The position numbers were made by a program, and so were the translations under genes. A stretch of 64,000 nucleotides of DNA from positions 12,918,501-12,982,500 of the forward strand of contig NW_020825294.1 of the NCBI RefSeq assembly GCF_003286085.1. Direction: 5' to 3'. The stretch is from Drosophila persimilis (Eukaryota > Arthropoda > Insecta > Diptera > Drosophilidae). The notes under the pieces were generated by a model, which worked only from the letters and a program-made list of their open reading frames with translations, did no database searches and was not told where the DNA came from. This document shows positions 60,791 through 64,000 of the stretch, piece by piece. Positions within the stretch are counted from its first letter, which is position 1, and every line of letters begins with the position of its first letter.

Positions 60791-63377
60791 TCGTTTTTTG
60801 CTGCGTTTGTTGGTTCCAGCAGCAGGGGCTGATGGTCGTTTGCGCTGTCGTATTGAAGGCCATTTCCTGAACGGCTACCGCAGAAAGTAAATGAAAATAA
60901 ATTTTTGTTGGCACTGGTAACAGTTTCCAATTCAATTGGCTTCTCCAATTAAAATGCGTTGGAAGCAATTACGCGAGTTTCCATTTAAGTGAACGCGAGG
61001 GCTAGCCTCTAGAATTTGTCATACATAAACCAATGTATTCTTTTATCGCTGGGGCGCTCTCCAATTGCGATCATTGGAGCAAAGGAGGCTCTTGAAGCGG
61101 ATCAATCATACTAAATTGTTGATTGTGCGCGAGACAAAGCGAAAACAAACAATAAACAAGAAACCAGTTTTAGCATGCCTTTTGAGACTTTCAGTGTTAT
61201 TAGCAAGCAATCTGTGCGTCGTTTGCGCTCGTATTGGTCCATATACACATTTACATAGTACATATGTACAACATATGTACATATATGTACATCCATACAT
61301 TGTACATTCAATATACATATGTTTGAAAACAGAAAATAATAACTTTTGATCAATTGCCAACGTGAGAAGCGCAACAGCTGTGAAAATCGATTGCATCCAA
61401 TTTTAATGGCTATCCATTGCCAGTGTTCATGCGCTCCTGTGTAGACCTGTACACTTGTTCCATTTGCGAACTTTTCTAATATTCTAAGGCCAATTTTCTA
61501 AAAATTGTATAAGCAAAGGAGCGCCGCGTCACGAACCATCCCGCCCGTTATGCCAATGTCGGTTGCCAACGGCTGATAAAAGCTACATTCCTGCGCTACT
61601 TGCGAGAGTCTTATGCGATTTCCTTATGCGGTGTATACCGATTTTCCTCTCGGAACAGTAACAATACAACGGGCTAGAAGTTGGAGAGATAAGCTTCACA
61701 GTCCGTCCGGATCGAGTTGGACGATCGTTTGGATCACTCTTGTCGGCTAGTGGCAGCGGCGAGGCAGAGGCGACGCCAGCGGCGGTCGATAACGATAAAA
61801 TTTACCAGGCTTAATCCAGTTCCTGGAAAAATCACATTTAATAATGTTTACAGAGCACTAAAACGGGTCGCTGCAGCGGCTTTGTTGAGACAGGTCACAA
61901 CTGTTTCGGGAACGGAACTACGAAGTGTTTCTTAAGCCAAGTGCAGGTAGACAAGGCCTCCAGACATGCTGACGACGCCATGACTCGGCATAGTCTTTTG
62001 TCGGATTCGTCACAAAACAATCAAAAAATGAACAAAGGCAAATGAAATACGCTTCCTGCAGCCTGCAGCAACAGCTGTTCGAGTGCATTGGCCCCGCCGA
62101 TCAAGAGTATATATGCATGCACGTATATGTATATGTATGTACATATGTATGTCCAAGCAGAAAATTATTTGCATGAATGTTCCAGCTGTAGTCACGATGC
62201 AAGGGATTCAAGAGAATTGAAATATTTTGCACAGATTGCCGAAAAGCAACGTTAAAAACGATCATTTAAAAACGGGAACACCACCGCAACGAAATTGTTC
62301 GACTGCAATTCTCGGCTCAGTGATAATCATATTAGCCAACACAGCGGGTAGGTGGTAATGAACTGGCGACAAATCAAGCGGTTATATCCCTCCAACGAAG
62401 TACAGTTCAACTAAATGTACCATATAATACACGGACATGTGCGCAGCATTGACCCACATTGGTATACATTTTCGAGTGAAAAGCAAAGTAAAAATAAAGC
62501 GCGATAGCAACGCATACAGCACAAACAACACTGCCTCACCGATGGAGTCCCCACTAACACTTGGGAGGGCGTATCGTACCCCATCCCCGTATCGGGCAAC
62601 ACGAGTGAGGATGGGAAAAGGTTAGGGCTACTGTTACTTCCTTTTAATGGAAAGGAACCCGGCTTGCAAAAGGAAATCGGACAAAGGCGAAACAGCAACG
62701 GCGAAAACGCGTTGTCCCACGATTGCCTGTTGTTATTGTGGTTCAACGCCCTTGAGGCTGAGGCGACTCACTGGCCGACAAACAAGAGAACATGCACGAT
62801 GGGAAGGTGGGCGGAGAAAGGGTGGCTGGGATGTTGCTGGGGCAAGGTAATGGTTTTCCGTTTCTGTTGTTGTTGTTGCCGAGACTTTTGCTGTGTACGA
62901 GTATGCGTCAGCTGTTCCAAGGTATTAATTTAATTGATACCTACATACATATGTGCATACATACATACATATATACCTTGAGATATTCTTTTTAGTGTGC
63001 CTGTCGACATAAGGTGTCTCATTGCCCACTCACCTTAAAAGTAACTGTTTAGTTAATGTAAATTCGTCTTGGAGAGGGCTGTCAACACCCGCACATACAC
63101 ACATGTGCATACAAACATAAACTGACGAGACGCACGTTTTTCTCTTTTATTTTGAATTGGGTTTGTTGGTTTGGTGTTATAGGTGTCGGCTGTTACATGA
63201 CAATAGTCATTCGTTTTGGTTATAGTGGCAATATGTTTTCGCGTTTTTGAGTAGAAACGTATATTTACAAAAATATTACACTATGTACACAATTCTATAC
63301 TTATATTTGTTCAAAATATATACAAAAACAAAACGCGAAAAACGAAAGACCCGTCCGTCGATTTCACGCGCACGCCA
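60791..63377. other. Region without a supported gene
   Basis: About 2.6 kb with TACATATGTA microsatellites at about 61,250-61,325, 62,115-62,150 and 62,940-62,985. Short ORFs on both strands have no recognisable domain. It may contain first exons of the transporter or of the gene ending at 58,935. Confidence 0.45.
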
Positions 63378-63610
63378 TCAGTGACCGCGGATTTATCGTT
63401 AAAATATACCGTCCGACTGTCAGAAATATACCAAAATATACCGTCTCATAAAAAAAATACCGTAAATATACTAACGAATTCAAGTTCCATTATACATATT
63501 GCTCGTTTTTGATATTCCGTCGAATATTACTAGCTAGGTAGAACATTTTGCTATGCTGACATAGTTTTATACGATTGATGAATCAAGTTTCTACTTAATT
63601 GTCTTGCATT
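63378..63610 (-). repeat. Motif 1-headed repeat, copy 3 (partial)
   Basis: Shares with 35,560 and 48,945 the order GACCGCGGA, AAATATACC units, CCGTAAATATAC and GATATTCCGTCGAATATTACTAGCTAG. The head reads CAGTGACC, with two bases lost from Motif 1. Homology fades after ~63,610. Confidence 0.7.
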
Positions 63611-63902
63611 GGATTTTGTCGTCCGTCGATTGTTCAGATTTTAGTAGCAAGAGGTTAAATTGACCGCGATAAAATTTGCATAGTGTATTCGCAGTTTAAG
63701 CGAATTCGGTATATTTCTCACGGGCTCAGCTGATCTGTTCAAGCTTATAACATTATCTCATCTCTTCTTGGAAAAGTCAATCCAAATTTTTCGAATTTTT
63801 TTACGGTGATGGAAACATATAATTAATCGAATTTTGTACAAAATAAATAGTATAAAGTATATATAGTATGCACATTTTACCACGGCCATTTAATTAGTCC
63901 GC

Positions 63903-64000
63903 TTAGTGTGACCAAATTTCACGCCATAGAGTTGCCAACGTTGTCCGACCCTCAGAAATATACCGTCTCATTTAAGAAATATACCGTTATTACATTGACG
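63903..64000 (-). repeat. Motif 1-headed repeat, copy 4 (cut by window edge)
   Basis: TAGTGTGACC at 63904-63913, an intact Motif 1 core, is followed by GTCCGACCCTCAGAAATATACC and AAATATACCG repeats that run off the window. It could be the promoter of a minus-strand gene to its left. Confidence 0.6.

Noticed and set aside
1..64000. tRNA, rRNA, CRISPR arrays, operons
   Set aside because: No cloverleaf-like or rRNA-like sequence and no regular direct-repeat/spacer array were noticed by eye; the tandem arrays present are simple satellites. A tRNAscan run would settle the tRNA question.

Overview
The window is genomic DNA from a higher fly, almost certainly Drosophila. The genes are intron-rich, with GTRAGT/AG splice sites. 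They encode recognisable Drosophila proteins: concertina (cta, G-alpha 12/13), congested-like trachea (colt, the mitochondrial carnitine/acylcarnitine carrier) and the LOTUS-domain RNA regulator Marf1. TACATATGTA-type microsatellites and several families of short dispersed repeats are abundant. The repeat content resembles that of obscura-group species, but this is an inference from memory. In D. melanogaster cta lies in pericentric heterochromatin of 2L, which fits the repeat-rich right half. No bacterial or viral genes were seen. Exon borders were read by eye from splice signals and phase continuity, without transcript support.

Layout. (1) 1-11,825, minus strand: a CD36/SCARB-family scavenger receptor. 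The C-terminal membrane exon runs off the left edge, and there are at least two alternative N-terminal exon sets. (2) 11.8-24.3 kb: mostly gene-free sequence with microsatellites and one full copy of a ~0.7-1.1 kb dispersed repeat. (3) 24,284-28,486, plus strand: Marf1, whose first coding exon was not found. (4) 28,858-34,854, minus strand: colt. It has two complete, phase-compatible pairs of terminal exons, each with its own poly(A) signal. A secreted leucine-rich-repeat gene lies antisense inside its third coding intron (31,931-34,127). (5) 35.5-46 kb: a repeat block with an internally deleted LOA/Jockey-like non-LTR retroelement, a short 89-residue ORF and a cluster of four copies of the dispersed repeat. 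(6) 46,409-48,474, minus strand: cta. (7) 53,109-54,650, plus strand: a mitochondrial FAM210/DUF1279-type gene with a 157-codon in-frame cassette exon. (8) 55,391-57,378, minus strand: an SLC16-like monocarboxylate transporter lacking its first coding exon. (9) 58,935-59,113, minus strand: an unidentified terminal exon, followed by more repeats up to the right edge.

The genes do not form a pathway; colt, the FAM210-like protein and perhaps the SLC16-like transporter share a metabolic or mitochondrial theme only loosely. The most interesting structures are the duplicated colt terminal exons, the switchable N-termini of the receptor, the large cassette exon in the FAM210-like gene, and a ~480-bp dispersed repeat. 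That repeat begins with a core-promoter Motif 1 (AGTGTGACC) and sits immediately upstream of both colt and cta.
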